Shown here: one piece after another, positions 23,690 to 31,722 of the stretch
Layout of the letters: each line of letters opens with the position of its first letter
How positions within the stretch are numbered: the first letter of the stretch is position 1
From: an uncultured Spirochaetota bacterium
Lineage (GTDB): Bacteria; Spirochaetota; Spirochaetia; Treponematales; UBA12059
Direction of reading: 5' to 3'
Length of the DNA: 50,755 bases
Assembly (NCBI GenBank): GCA_937873275.1
Contig: CALMRC010000170.1
Span: forward strand, 1-50,755
Program-made: the position numbers and the translations under genes
Notes under the pieces: model-generated
Database searches by the model: none
What the model saw: only the letters and a program-made list of their open reading frames with translations
Told to the model about the DNA's origin: nothing

Positions 23690-24937
23690 ATGTCGAAACA
23701 AGCAAGAACCGATTCACGGAGTCCCCGGGCCCGGCGGAGGGCCGAGCCTGAAGGCAGGACCTTCCTCGCGGGCCTGTCGGACAAGTGGTCCAGCCTGAAG
23801 AACGACGCCGTCCGGGCCAATCTCCCCAGGCTGCTCGTGTTCTTCCTGGCCGCCGTCGGGGCGGGGGCCGTCCTGGTCCACCTGGCCGAGGCGGGCTGGG
23901 AGGACGGAATGTTCGCCCGGCTGTTCGACGGGATCTGGTGGTCCGTGGTCACCATCGCGTCGGTCGGCTACGGGGACAAGTATCCCCGGACGGACGTGGG
24001 AAGGTCCTTCGCGATCCTTCTCATCCTGTCCGGGGTCGTCCTGACGTCCCTGATCTCCGGGACGATCGCCTCCATCTTCGTGGAGCGCAGGATACGGGAG
24101 GGTAAAGGTTTGCGGGACGTAAAGCTGAAGCGCCATATCCTGATCTGCGGGTGGAACCCCAAGGCCCGGAACATCCTGGAGGGCATCTCGGGGTCCGAGG
24201 AGGCCGCCCGAACCCCGGTCGTACTGGTCAGCCAGATGGAGAGCGACCTTTTCGACGACCTGAAGACCCAGTTTCCCGGTCTCGACCTCCGATTCGTCCG
24301 GGGAGATCACACCCAGGAGACCGTGCTCCGGAGGGCTTCCGCGGGATCCGCCCGGGCCTGCATCCTTCTTCCCGACGAGTCCGGGATCGGAGGGGCGGCC
24401 AACGCGGACGAGCGGACTATCATGGCCTGCCTGGCGGTCAAGGCCCTGAATCCGGAGATCCACGCCAGCGCGGAGATCCTGAAGTCCGAGAGCGAGCAGC
24501 ACCTGGTCCGGGCCCAGGCGGACGACGTCCTCGTGAACGGGGAGTTCGCGGGCCGCCTCCTGTCCGCCGCCGGCTTCGAGCCGGGGCTGCCGGGCGCCGC
24601 GCGCCGGCTCTTTTCCGGGGAATCCCGGCTTCGCCAATCCCCCATCCCCCCGGCCCTGGTGGGCAAGACCTTCCGGGAGGCCTCGGGATGGTACCTCTCC
24701 GAACGGTCCGCGGTCCTCGTGGGAGTTCTTTCCAAGGGACGGGGCATGGCCCTGGAGGATCTCCTGTCCGACGATTCCAGCGCCATCGACGCCTTCATCA
24801 AGCGGAAGTTCCAGGAGGCGGAACTGGACCTGTCCCGGGAGACCGGGACCGGGGACGAGATCCGCCTGGCTCCCGGACCGGATTACGTCATCCGGGACAC
24901 CGACTGGGCCTTCACCGTGGGATCGGGGGTCCGGTGA
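23690..24937 (+). CDS. Potassium channel with RCK (TrkA-N) domain
   Basis: A 415-residue inner-membrane ion channel of the two-helix (Kcs/MthK-like) class: basic cytoplasmic N-terminus (1-40), first membrane helix (about 46-66), pore loop with filter SVGYGD (91-96), second helix (about 106-130), and a long cytoplasmic RCK region (about 147-415). The nucleotide-binding Rossmann glycines are degenerate (ICGWNPKAR instead of GxGxxG). The filter and the ion-selective pore are clear. The next gene, a stand-alone cyclic-nucleotide-binding domain, starts inside this gene's stop (TGATG), which suggests the two proteins work together. AGAAGGA lies about 10 nt before the ATG. Confidence 0.92.
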   Translation: MSKQARTDSRSPRARRRAEPEGRTFLAGLSDKWSSLKNDAVRANLPRLLVFFLAAVGAGAVLVHLAEAGWEDGMFARLFDGIWWSVVTIASVGYGDKYPRTDVGRSFAILLILSGVVLTSLISGTIASIFVERRIREGKGLRDVKLKRHILICGWNPKARNILEGISGSEEAARTPVVLVSQMESDLFDDLKTQFPGLDLRFVRGDHTQETVLRRASAGSARACILLPDESGIGGAANADERTIMACLAVKALNPEIHASAEILKSESEQHLVRAQADDVLVNGEFAGRLLSAAGFEPGLPGAARRLFSGESRLRQSPIPPALVGKTFREASGWYLSERSAVLVGVLSKGRGMALEDLLSDDSSAIDAFIKRKFQEAELDLSRETGTGDEIRLAPGPDYVIRDTDWAFTVGSGVR

Positions 24938-25452
24938 TGCGCAAGGCGGTCAAGAGCGCGGCGGCGCTGGGCAAGGTGGGCATCCTCCGGGACCTCACGG
25001 AGGCGCAGTTGGGCAAGATCCTCGACATCGCGGAACCCCTGGAGGTCAAGGCCGGCACCGTCATCATGCGGGAGGACGAGCCGGGGGACGAGGTCTTCCT
25101 CTTCATGGAGGGCCGGGTGGACGTGAGCAAGAACCTGACCCTCAAGCTGGGACGGGCTGGATTCGGACGGGCCGAGAAGTCCATGACCAAGCTGAACGCC
25201 GCCCAGGCCTCGGTTTTCGGGGAGATGGCCCTCTTCGGGACCGAACCCCGTAGCGCCACGGTCACCGCCGCCTCGGACTGTCTGCTCTACCGGATCCGCC
25301 GGGAGGACTTCACGGCCCTCTGCGAAGCGGATCCCGAGCTGGGACTCAAGGTCGTGCGCCGGATCGCCGCCGTCCTGGGGGCCCGCCTGCGGAAGGGCAA
25401 CGAGGACGTCCTCAAGCTCTCCACGGCCCTGTCCATCGCCCTTTCGAAGTGA
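24937..25452 (+). CDS. Stand-alone cyclic-nucleotide-binding domain protein
   Basis: A 171-residue cytoplasmic protein made of one CNB/Crp-like beta-roll (about 18-150; VIMREDEPGDEVFLFMEGRVDV, then the phosphate-binding-cassette-like FGEMALFGTEPRSATVTA with Gly-Glu and Arg-Ser in the positions that bind cAMP or cGMP phosphate). No HTH or kinase domain. Translationally coupled to the K+ channel upstream, so it is probably a trans-acting gating subunit. The C-terminal helix (KVVRRIAAVLGARLRKGNEDVLKLS) could mediate contact. The ligand is inferred from the motif, not shown. Confidence 0.85.
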   Translation: MRKAVKSAAALGKVGILRDLTEAQLGKILDIAEPLEVKAGTVIMREDEPGDEVFLFMEGRVDVSKNLTLKLGRAGFGRAEKSMTKLNAAQASVFGEMALFGTEPRSATVTAASDCLLYRIRREDFTALCEADPELGLKVVRRIAAVLGARLRKGNEDVLKLSTALSIALSK

Positions 25453-25462
25453 GGTTACCGGC

Positions 25463-26131
25463 ATGAAACCCTTCCCTGAAAATCGACGCGCAGCCGCTTC
25501 GGCGGCGGCCCGCGTCCGGACGATCCTGTCCCTCGCCCTGGCGGCGGCCGCCCTTCCCGTCCTCGGCCAGGCGGTTCCCACTCCCCCGGCCTCCCCGGCA
25601 CCCGGGGCGACGGACCCCGCCGCGACCTCCCCGGCGGTCCCCGCTCCTGCCGACACGGCAGGGTCCGCGGGCCTCCCCCGGGGCTTCCGGGGCGTGGAGC
25701 TGGGAATGAGCCTGGCGGAGGTGGAGACCGTCCTCAAGTCAGACGAGCTCTTCCTCTACCGGGGCGGCCCGGACGTCACCCTCCTTCCCCGGCCGAACGA
25801 GAAACTCCTGGAGGTGCAGGGCCTTTCCTTCGTGAAACGGGCCTTCTTCCAGTTCCACGAGGAGAAGCTCTTCTCCGCCATCTACGTGCTCAATCCCGAG
25901 AAGATGGACCACTACTCCGTCTTCACCCGCCTCTCCGAGCGGTACGGCAAGCCCGGCTCCCTTTCGCCCCGGGAAAGCGTTTGGTCCGACGGCAGCGTAA
26001 GCGTGTCCCTGGAGCGCCCGCTTACGGTGAAGTACCTCGACCTCGCGGTCCTGGAGAAGCTCCGGCAGTCCAGCCAGGCGCGCCAGTCCTGGGAGGACCT
26101 TTCACGGCAGGATTTCCTGGACGGGTTCTAG
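25463..26131 (+). CDS. Secreted protein of unknown function
   Basis: A 222-residue protein with a long basic n-region and signal core (about residues 20-36, ILSLALAAAALPVLG, cleavage near GQA), an Ala/Pro/Thr-rich spacer (about 37-70), then a folded domain (about 72-222) beginning GFRGVELGMSLAEVETVL. That opening, followed by a single compact alpha/beta domain, is common in small periplasmic proteins of spirochaetes and proteobacteria of unknown role. GAGG overlaps the stop of the cyclic-nucleotide-binding gene, so it is the third gene of the channel operon. It converges on the PhzF-like gene with 19 nt between and no terminator visible. Confidence 0.75.
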   Translation: MKPFPENRRAAASAAARVRTILSLALAAAALPVLGQAVPTPPASPAPGATDPAATSPAVPAPADTAGSAGLPRGFRGVELGMSLAEVETVLKSDELFLYRGGPDVTLLPRPNEKLLEVQGLSFVKRAFFQFHEEKLFSAIYVLNPEKMDHYSVFTRLSERYGKPGSLSPRESVWSDGSVSVSLERPLTVKYLDLAVLEKLRQSSQARQSWEDLSRQDFLDGF

Positions 26132-26150
26132 GGTTCCGGGATTAGAGGGC

Positions 26151-26951
26151 TCAGACGGTGACCGTCCCCTCGAACACGATCCGGGCCTTCCCGGCCAGCT
26201 CCACCCGGTCCCCGCCGATCCGCATCCGGATCGTGCCGGGCCGGTGGGAGGCTTGACGGCCGGTCAGGACGTCGCGGGCCAGGCGGTCCCTCCAGTATCC
26301 CGCCAGGACGGTGTGCACCGATCCCGTTACGGGATCCTCGTCCACCCCGGCCCAGGGGTTGAAGTACCGGGTCTCGAAGTCGAAGGCGGAGGAGGGCTTG
26401 GTCACCGCCGCGCCGCTCTCCCAGGGGCCCCGGCAGGCCCGCATCCGACGGAAGTCGGGACGGAGTCCGGCCAGGTCTAGATCCGCCCCCGCGACCAGGA
26501 TCACCTTCCCGGTCCGGATCCCGCGCACGCAGTCTTCCGCCCGGTCCAGCCCCAGACAGGCGAGCCACTCGGGGTCCGCCTCGAGGCGCTCGTACCGGTC
26601 CAGGGGGAAGTCCAGACCTATGAGTCCGTCCCCGTCCCGGCGCGCGCTGATCGAGCCCTCCGGGTAGGAGAACTCGATCCTGGTCCGTCCCTCCTCCCGT
26701 CCGAAGATCACCCCGGCGGCCGCCAGGGTCGCGTGCCCGCAGAGGGGCATCTCCCGGAGGGGGGTGAACCAGCGGATCCCGTACCCGGACCCGCGGGGAA
26801 CCAGGAAGGCGGTCTCGGACTTGCCCAGGTCCGCGGCCAGGTCCCGCATCGTCCGGTCCGGAAGCGGTTCGTCCGAGAAGACCACCCCCGCGGGGTTCCC
26901 GCAGGCCGGGCCCTCGGCGAAGGCGTTCACGATGAAGGCGGAAATCCGCAT
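26151..26951 (-). CDS. PhzF-family isomerase-like protein
   Basis: A 266-residue enzyme of the PhzF/diaminopimelate-epimerase-like fold. The catalytic Glu46 is in KSETAFLV; other signatures are FTPLREMPLCGHATLA and the second-half DEDPVTGSVHTVLAGYW. Two pseudo-symmetric halves are expected. Outside phenazine producers these proteins are isomerases of unassigned substrate, and there are no phenazine genes here. I chose the ATG that follows AGGAG; a longer reading would translate upstream hairpin repeats. Probably monocistronic. Confidence 0.9.
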   Translation of the reverse strand: MRISAFIVNAFAEGPACGNPAGVVFSDEPLPDRTMRDLAADLGKSETAFLVPRGSGYGIRWFTPLREMPLCGHATLAAAGVIFGREEGRTRIEFSYPEGSISARRDGDGLIGLDFPLDRYERLEADPEWLACLGLDRAEDCVRGIRTGKVILVAGADLDLAGLRPDFRRMRACRGPWESGAAVTKPSSAFDFETRYFNPWAGVDEDPVTGSVHTVLAGYWRDRLARDVLTGRQASHRPGTIRMRIGGDRVELAGKARIVFEGTVTV

Positions 26952-26981
26952 AGACGAACTCCTATCCTTAGCTCGGAGGTC

Positions 26982-27087
26982 GGCGCCGCACGGATGCCGC
27001 GCCACCGTCAGTCGCCGAGCGAAGCTCGGCGGTTCGCGCCGCACGGACGCGGCGCCACCGTCAGTCGCCGAGCGAAGCTCGGCGGTT
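26982..27087. repeat. Tandem duplication of a 53-bp hairpin repeat
   Basis: Two units of 53 bp (26982-27034 and 27035-27087) differing at only a few positions. Each contains an 8-bp stem CGCCGAGC-GAA-GCTCGGCG (27013-27031, 27066-27084). The second unit runs into the end of the FAD dehydrogenase gene and supplies its stop codon and last eight residues. The GAA tri-loop recalls the hairpins at 11886 and 13164. These repeats fill the gap between the PhzF and FAD genes. Confidence 0.85.
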
Positions 27088-28680
27088 ACAGGACGTAACG
27101 GACTCGGCGGCCCGCACCCCGTCCACCGCGGCGGACAGGATGCCTCCCGCGTATCCCGCCCCCTCCCCGCAGGGGAAGAGGCCCGCGATGCCGCTCTCCA
27201 GGGTCTCGTTCCGAAGGACCCGGACCGGGGAGGAGGTGCGGGTCTCCACCCCCGAAAGGACCGCGTCGGGCCGGTCGAAGCCCCGGATGCGCCGGCCGAA
27301 GATACCCAGGGCCTCCCGGATCCCCTCCCGGACGTAACCGGGAAGGCAGGCGGACAGGTCCGCGGGCCGGTACCGTCCCCGGATGCAGGGCTCCACGGCC
27401 CCGAGCCGGGCGCTCGGGCGGCCCTCGACGAAGTCCCCCAGGGTCTGGACCGGCAGGGCGTAGTCCCCGCCCCCGGTCCGGAAGGCGGCGGTTTCCCAGG
27501 CCCGCTGGAACTCGACCCCCGCCCGGGGGCCCGTTCCGCCGAAGTCCCCGGGGCGCACCGCCACGACCAGGGCGCTGTTGGCGTTCCGGGAATCCCGGGC
27601 GAAGTCGCTCATTCCGTTGCAGACCACCCCTCCGGCCTCGGAGGCGGCGTTGACCACCCAGCCCCCGGGGCACATGCAGAAGGAATAGACCCCCCGGCCG
27701 TCCCGGGCCTGGTGGGTCAGCTTGTAGTCCGCCCGGGGCAGGGCGGGATGCTTCCAGGACGGGCCGAACTGGGCGCGCTGGATGTCCTCCTGGGGATGCT
27801 CGATCCGGAGCCCCATCGCGAAGGGCTTGGGCTCCAGGGCCGCCCCTATGCGCTCGAGCTCCTCGAAGACGTCCCGGGCGCTGTGCCCCACCGCCAGGAC
27901 CACCCGGTCCGCCTCGATCCGCTCGTCGCCGTTCACCGTGACCGACCGGATCCGGCCCTCCCGGACCTCCAGGGAGCTGACCCGGGCCCCGAAGCGGACC
28001 TCCCCGCCGAGGCTCTCGATCTTGCCCCGCAGGCTCCGGACCACCGTCACGAGGTAGTCCGTCCCGATGTGGGGCTTGGCCAGCCAGGCGATCTCCGGGG
28101 GGGCCCCGGCCTCCACGAACTCCTCCAGGACCTTCCGCATGGCCGCGGGCCGGTCGTGGACCCCGGTATTGAGCTTCCCGTCCGAGAAGGTCCCCGCCCC
28201 GCCCTCCCCGAACTGCATGTTGCATTCCGGGTCCAGCTCCCCGGTCTCCCAGAAGCGCCGGACGGCCTCGGCCCGCGCCCCGACGTCCCCGCCCCGCTCC
28301 AGCACCCGGGGCCGGTACCCGTTCTCCGCCAGCAGGAGGGCGCAGAAGAGCCCCGCGGGGCCGGCGCCGACCACCACGGGACGGGGGCGGCCATCCTCCC
28401 GGGACGGCTCCGCCGGGCGCGGGAAGCGGTAGGGTTCCTCGGGAGCCGCCGGAATCCAGCCCCGGCCGGAGGATTCCCGCGGGGGCCTGCGGAGGGTAAC
28501 GGTCACCCCGTAGACCACCCGGATGTCCCCCTTGTCCCGGGCGTCGAAGGACTTCCGGTCCAGGCGGAAGGTTTCCAGGTTCTCCGGGGAGGTGCGGAGG
28601 ATGGACAGGATCCGGCGCTCGATGTCCGTGCGCCCGTGGTCCAGCGGGAGCCTCAGCTCGGGGATACGGTAGTTCGGCAC
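27061..28680 (-). CDS. NAD(P)/FAD-dependent dehydrogenase (BFD-like/HI0933-like)
   Basis: A 539-residue cytoplasmic flavoprotein. An N-terminal domain of about 95 residues (PNYRIPELRLPLDHG...DIRVVYGVTVTLR) precedes the FAD-binding GAGPAGLFCALLLAENG motif near residue 100, and a second conserved block, ALVVAVRPGDFG, follows later; the C-terminal FPCGEGAGYAGGILSAAVDG closes the FAD site. It belongs to a group annotated as FAD-dependent dehydrogenases or YhiN-type oxidoreductases; the substrate is unknown. The last residues (NRRASLGD) come from a genomic repeat, so the natural C-terminus was probably altered. The GTG start is five nt downstream of the lipoprotein gene's stop. Confidence 0.85.
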   Translation of the reverse strand: MPNYRIPELRLPLDHGRTDIERRILSILRTSPENLETFRLDRKSFDARDKGDIRVVYGVTVTLRRPPRESSGRGWIPAAPEEPYRFPRPAEPSREDGRPRPVVVGAGPAGLFCALLLAENGYRPRVLERGGDVGARAEAVRRFWETGELDPECNMQFGEGGAGTFSDGKLNTGVHDRPAAMRKVLEEFVEAGAPPEIAWLAKPHIGTDYLVTVVRSLRGKIESLGGEVRFGARVSSLEVREGRIRSVTVNGDERIEADRVVLAVGHSARDVFEELERIGAALEPKPFAMGLRIEHPQEDIQRAQFGPSWKHPALPRADYKLTHQARDGRGVYSFCMCPGGWVVNAASEAGGVVCNGMSDFARDSRNANSALVVAVRPGDFGGTGPRAGVEFQRAWETAAFRTGGGDYALPVQTLGDFVEGRPSARLGAVEPCIRGRYRPADLSACLPGYVREGIREALGIFGRRIRGFDRPDAVLSGVETRTSSPVRVLRNETLESGIAGLFPCGEGAGYAGGILSAAVDGVRAAESVTSCNRRASLGD

Positions 28681-28685
28681 GGCGC

Positions 28686-29618
28686 TCAGGGCCCCGCAGG
28701 GAGGGTCCGTTCGACCCGGACGGCCCCGGAGCGGTCGAAGTCCATGCGGAACTCCGGGAGGAAGGACAGGGGGGAGGTCACCCTCGCCTGCCCTTCCAGG
28801 CGGAACCGGACCACCCGGAGCTTGGCCACCAGATCGAAGAGGTCCCGGCCGGTCTCCGTGAAGTTGAGGAGTATGGGAAGGCGTACCTCCGCCTTCCCCC
28901 GGGCGGGGATCGCCACGGCCCGGTCCACGGTGCCGGAGGCCCACTTTCGTCCCTCCCCGTGGAACCGGTAGGAGGCGGCGGAGAACTCCACCGGGAAGGG
29001 GTTGGGATTCTCCACGTCCAGGACCAGCTCCAGAAGGACGTTCACGAGTTCGTGCCGCACCAGGACGATGGACCGGATCTCGAGGACCGGCTCCCGGATC
29101 CGGGGGACGGTCCCCTCCGCCCGGGCGGAACCGACCTCCACGGAAAGACCGTCCGGGCCGGAGGCGGACAGGGACGCGGAGATGGTCCAGGGGGCCTCGT
29201 CGGCCCCGGGTTCGCCGGGCGCGCCGGATGCCGGACCGGAGTCGGGCGGGGCCGCCAGGTCCGCGGTCCCTTGGAAGGTCCGGACGCGCTCCTCCCCGGG
29301 TCCCAGGGTGAAGGGGCCGTACCCGCCCGTACCGGGGCTCGCCGGGCCGTCGGCCTCGATCGACACGGGGACTCCCCCGGCCTCCAGGCGGCAGTCCAGG
29401 GACAGACCCGAAAGGGCCCGGGATCCCGGATTCGACGCGCGGACCTCGAAGGCAAAGCGGACCCGGTCCGGCCCCAGGGCCTCGATCCGTACCTCCCGGA
29501 TCTCGACTCCGGCACGGGGCGGGGGCTCCGGGGGCCGGGTGGCGCAGGCGGAGAGGGCCGCGGCCAGGGCCCCGAGCGCGGCGATCCGGAGAGCGGCCGG
29601 CGACGATCTTCGTTCCAC
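28686..29618 (-). CDS. LEA14/WHy-domain lipoprotein
   Basis: A 310-residue lipoprotein: signal sequence with lipobox LSAC (Cys about residue 25) followed by two beta-sandwich LEA14-like domains (about 37-150 and 175-300). The second contains the characteristic LELVLDVENPNPFPVEF. Such domains are found in plant dehydration proteins and in many bacterial envelope lipoproteins; the molecular role is not known. GTG start one base after the ABC exporter stop, with GGAGG 6 nt before it, so co-translated with the exporter. Confidence 0.85.
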   Translation of the reverse strand: MERRSSPAALRIAALGALAAALSACATRPPEPPPRAGVEIREVRIEALGPDRVRFAFEVRASNPGSRALSGLSLDCRLEAGGVPVSIEADGPASPGTGGYGPFTLGPGEERVRTFQGTADLAAPPDSGPASGAPGEPGADEAPWTISASLSASGPDGLSVEVGSARAEGTVPRIREPVLEIRSIVLVRHELVNVLLELVLDVENPNPFPVEFSAASYRFHGEGRKWASGTVDRAVAIPARGKAEVRLPILLNFTETGRDLFDLVAKLRVVRFRLEGQARVTSPLSFLPEFRMDFDRSGAVRVERTLPAGP

Positions 29619-29619
29619 C

Positions 29620-31722
29620 CTAGGCCTCCAGCTTCTCGTACTGCAGGCGGTAGAGGTTGGCGTACACCCCGCCCCGGGCCATGAGGCTTTCGTGGTTCCC
29701 CTCCTCCACGAGCCTGCCGCCCGCCAGGACGAGGATCCGATGGGCGTGGCGGATGGTGGAGAGCCGGTGGGCGATCACCACGCTGGTCCGTCCCCGGAGC
29801 AGCTCCTCGAGGCCCTTCTGGACGAGCTTCTCGGTCTCGGTGTCCACGGAGCTGGTGGCCTCGTCCAGGATCACGATGGCGGGGTCGTGGGCCACCACCC
29901 GGGCGAAGGAGAGGAGCTGGCGCTGGCCGGTGGAGATGTTCGCGGCCCCCTCGGAAAGGTCCGCCCCGTAGCCCCCGGGAAGGCGGGAAACGAAGCCGTG
30001 GGCGTGTACCACCCGGGCGGCCTTTTCCACCTCCTCGTCGCCGAAGGGGCTTCCAAGCCGGATGTTCTCCCCCACGGTGCCGGAGAAGAGGAAGACGTCC
30101 TGGGGCACCGGCTGGACGGTCCTGCGGAGCTCCGGCAGGGGAATATCCCGGACGGGCGTACCGTCCACGAGGATCCGGCCTTTCTGGACGTCCCACATCC
30201 GGGCCAGGAGGTTGGCGATAGTCGTCTTCCCGGCCCCGGTGTACCCGACGATGGCCACCATCTCCCCGGGCTCCACGGTGAAGGAAAGGTCCTTGAGCAC
30301 CCATTCCTCGTTCTTGTAGGCGAACCAGACCCGCTCGAACTCGATGCGGCCCCGCACCGGCCGGGCCAGGGACTTCGTGCCCGTATCCTCGATCGCCTCC
30401 CGGGCGTCCAGGAGCTTGAAGACCCGCTCCCCCCCGGCCATGGCGCTCTGGAGGATGGTGTACTTTTCCGAGATGTCCTGGACGGGGTTGTAGAACATCC
30501 GCACCAGGTTGATGAAGGCGATGAGGGTACCCAGGGAAACCGACCCCGCCGCGTGGAGCCCCGCCCCGTACCACAAAAGGACCGCCAGGGAGCAGGAGGC
30601 CAGGAACTCCACCACGGGGCGGAAGGTGGCGAAGACGTACATCTCCCCCAGGTTGGCCCGCAGCAGCTCGTCGTCGTACCGTGCGAACTCCCGGGCGCTC
30701 CGCAGTCGTCCCGCGAAGAGCTTGACCACCGAGACCCCGGACAGGTGCTCGGACAGGAAGGAGTTGACCTTGGACAGCCACTGGCGCTGGCGGCGGAAGG
30801 CGTCCCGGGCCTTGATCCGGGATACGGTGGTGGCCACCAGGACCGGGGGAAGGGTGGCCAGGACCACGAAGCCCAGCCGGGGGCTCAGGATGACCAGGGC
30901 GGCCAGGACCCCGACCATGAGGCTGGCGTCCTTGGCGAAGGAGATCACCACGCTGGTGAAGAACTCGTTGATGGTCTCCACGTCCCCGGTCAGCCGGGTC
31001 ACCAGGCGCCCGACAGGGTGGCGGGAGAGGAAGGACAGCGACTGCCCCGCGGTGCGCCGGTAGAGCTCCATCCGGAGATCCTTCATGACGTTCTGACCGA
31101 TCCGGGCGGAGGCCCAGATCTGGGCGTAGGTGGTCACGAGGACCAGGGCCAGGATGAGGAGGAAGGCCGCCAGGAATGCGGAAATGGACCTCCTGTCCGG
31201 GGCCCGAAGCGTCCGGGCGTCCGCCGGGGCCAGGTTCCGGAGGGCGTCCATCCGGACCGCCGCCCAGGATTCGTCCCGTTCGGCCCCGGGCCCCAGGACG
31301 GCCAGGACCCGCTCGGCCTCGGAATCCCCGGTCTCCATCCGGGCGAGATATCGGGGTTCCCGGTCCAGGAGCCCCTCGGCGGCCAGGCCCTCCCGCTGGG
31401 GAGCGGAGAGCCGGGAGATCCGGTCCGCCTTGATCCAGACCCGGCCCAGGGCCTCGGGCTCCTTCCCGGAGAGGCCCAGGTGGACCGCCTCGGGTCGGCT
31501 CAGGGCCTCCCGGGACAGGCCGTACCAGGAGGGCACCAGGGCGTCGTCGACGGTCCTCTGGATCAGGACCGGCAGGGCCAGTTCCCCGGCGGTGGCCAGG
31601 ATCAGGGCCGCCACCGCGTACACCGCCAGGCGGCGGTAGGGTTTCACGTATCCCAGGATGCGGCGCATGATCCGGGGGTCGTATTCCTTGGTGATCACGT
31701 CGGAGTCGAAGAAATCAGCCAT
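29620..31722 (-). CDS. ABC exporter half-transporter B, catalytic-Glu subunit
   Basis: A 700-residue type IV ABC exporter subunit: six membrane helices and a nucleotide-binding domain (about 470-700; Walker A GYTGAGKTTIANLL, Walker B VILDEATSSVD with catalytic Glu). The signature is degenerate (ISTGQ rather than LSGGQ). Between helices 1 and 2 there is an insertion of about 115 residues (about 63-178), predicted extracytoplasmic, with no counterpart in the partner. It overlaps the partner gene by 8 nt and is followed by the lipoprotein. Together they form a heterodimeric exporter of unknown substrate. GGAGG precedes the ATG. Confidence 0.92.
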   Translation of the reverse strand: MADFFDSDVITKEYDPRIMRRILGYVKPYRRLAVYAVAALILATAGELALPVLIQRTVDDALVPSWYGLSREALSRPEAVHLGLSGKEPEALGRVWIKADRISRLSAPQREGLAAEGLLDREPRYLARMETGDSEAERVLAVLGPGAERDESWAAVRMDALRNLAPADARTLRAPDRRSISAFLAAFLLILALVLVTTYAQIWASARIGQNVMKDLRMELYRRTAGQSLSFLSRHPVGRLVTRLTGDVETINEFFTSVVISFAKDASLMVGVLAALVILSPRLGFVVLATLPPVLVATTVSRIKARDAFRRQRQWLSKVNSFLSEHLSGVSVVKLFAGRLRSAREFARYDDELLRANLGEMYVFATFRPVVEFLASCSLAVLLWYGAGLHAAGSVSLGTLIAFINLVRMFYNPVQDISEKYTILQSAMAGGERVFKLLDAREAIEDTGTKSLARPVRGRIEFERVWFAYKNEEWVLKDLSFTVEPGEMVAIVGYTGAGKTTIANLLARMWDVQKGRILVDGTPVRDIPLPELRRTVQPVPQDVFLFSGTVGENIRLGSPFGDEEVEKAARVVHAHGFVSRLPGGYGADLSEGAANISTGQRQLLSFARVVAHDPAIVILDEATSSVDTETEKLVQKGLEELLRGRTSVVIAHRLSTIRHAHRILVLAGGRLVEEGNHESLMARGGVYANLYRLQYEKLEA

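Noticed and set aside
26151..26951. Phenazine biosynthesis gene
   Set aside because: PhzF-like fold only; no other phenazine genes nearby, so the name would mislead.
26982..27087. Possible CRISPR-like array
   Set aside because: Two directly adjacent copies without spacers and no cas genes; it is a tandem hairpin duplication.
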